From Spirochaetia bacterium (GTDB lineage: Bacteria > Spirochaetota > Spirochaetia > Treponematales > Breznakiellaceae), in contig BNUW01000149.1 in the NCBI GenBank assembly GCA_025997655.1, positions 1-5,703 of the forward strand: DNA of 5,703 nt, in the 5' to 3' direction. Numbering within the stretch: position 1 is the stretch's first letter; each line of letters starts with the position of its first letter. Position numbers and translations under genes: made by a program. The notes beneath the pieces are model-generated. The model was not told the DNA's origin. It worked only from the letters and a program-made list of their open reading frames with translations, and made no database searches. Below, piece after piece: positions 5,328-5,703 of this stretch.

Positions 5328-5406
5328 CGCAGACCATTAGGTCCGTTTAGTTTCTGTCTGGCAAAGGAGCCCGGCGGATGCCGGATTCCTATTGCCCTTC
5401 ACCATG

Positions 5407-5703
5407 TTAATGCGTGGTATAATGCCACCCAATTGTTGAAGCGCTATTAATGCGGACATCATTAACAAAATCATTCGTAAGCACCACCCCAGCACCCGGC
5501 GTTAAGAAGTCTGTGGGTCTTGCCAAAGTGCCAGTGAGCGGATTCGCGCCAGTAGATTCAACTGCAGGAATGCCATTCGGAGTTACCCCAGCGCCGCTTC
5601 TAAGCTGACTGGATTGAACGGTGGACTTGTAGCAGTTACCAATCTGTATGCGCTTGGTTCTTATGAGTTCCAGACCCCACGAATCTTCAGGATTAACAGT
5701 GCT
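5407..5703 (-). CDS. C-terminal part of an unidentified protein entering from the right edge
   Basis: An open frame of 98 codons runs from the right edge to a TAA at 5409-5407. Its start lies outside the window. The visible tail is rich in Thr, Gly, Asn, Ser and Val with few charged residues; examples are GAGVTPNGIPAVESTGANP, LTPGAGVVLTNDFVND and the end STIGWHYTTH. I do not recognise a family. The composition would suit a beta-rich extracellular, surface or phage-structural protein. Arg codons are three AGA and two CGC, whereas the SDR gene uses CGG, CGT and CGC with no AGA, a weak hint of different ancestry given the small sample. A strong Rho-independent terminator downstream on the same strand supports the frame as a real gene. 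Confidence 0.6.
   Translation of the reverse strand, partial: STVNPEDSWGLELIRTKRIQIGNCYKSTVQSSQLRSGAGVTPNGIPAVESTGANPLTGTLARPTDFLTPGAGVVLTNDFVNDVRINSASTIGWHYTTH

Larger units (their letters stand above)
5046..5406. other. Non-coding stretch between the coiled-coil gene and the right-edge gene
   Basis: This 361-bp region holds a weak -10 box (5063-5068), a 136-bp inverted-repeat element (5118-5253), a small imperfect hairpin (about 5256-5275), a Rho-independent terminator on the minus strand (5290-5327) and a second imperfect hairpin (5366-5389). Reading frames across it exist on both strands but they run through the inverted repeat, lack ribosome-binding sites and show no recognisable protein features. 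Confidence 0.7.

Noticed and set aside
5017..5450. Open frames on both strands over the 5118-5253 element
   Set aside because: The opposing frames both show RVEGGVA only because the DNA is an inverted repeat; there is no ribosome-binding site or recognisable domain.

Overview
The window most likely comes from a spirochete, probably a Treponema of the termite-gut or free-living type. Two adjacent genes encode FlaA-family outer-layer proteins of the periplasmic flagellar filament. They are followed by secreted or lipid-anchored proteins of the kind spirochetes carry, and GC content is about 50%. The genus is an inference from protein content; no rRNA or tRNA gene is present to confirm it.

Layout, left to right. 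Bases 1-50 are an exact reverse-complement copy of a piece of the second flaA gene (1154-1203), fused to the 3' part of a short-chain dehydrogenase/reductase (SDR) gene on the minus strand (about 51-644). The SDR gene is therefore incomplete, and the left edge looks chimeric or rearranged. A 260-bp gap (645-904) holds a strong SDR promoter that predicts a nearly leaderless mRNA, a possible operator, and a striking nested inverted repeat (767-898) directly after the flaA stop codon. Two tandem flaA paralogs (2373 to 905, minus strand) form an operon with a full-consensus promoter at 2418-2446. Upstream on the same strand lies a membrane-anchored protein resembling type-1 periplasmic binding proteins (2505-3392).

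Across a 120-bp divergent intergenic region, two plus-strand genes form a translationally coupled pair: a small secreted helical protein (3513-3869) and a lipoprotein (3866-4324). Neither belongs to a family I recognise. They converge on a minus-strand coiled-coil protein with a PD-(D/E)XK nuclease-like C-terminal domain of the DUF3782 type (4332-5045).

The non-coding stretch 5046-5406 contains a 136-bp element bounded by 21-bp perfect inverted repeats. It also contains a clear Rho-independent terminator on the minus strand. That terminator probably serves the partial minus-strand gene that enters from the right edge (5407-5703), which has unfamiliar sequence and Arg codon use unlike its neighbours.

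Functionally, the recognisable core is envelope and flagellar: the FlaA pair, a periplasmic binding-like protein, and an exported protein plus lipoprotein. I see no convincing complete new defence or mobile system. The most unusual items are the chimeric left edge, the two unrelated inverted-repeat elements, and the uncharacterised secreted-protein/lipoprotein pair.
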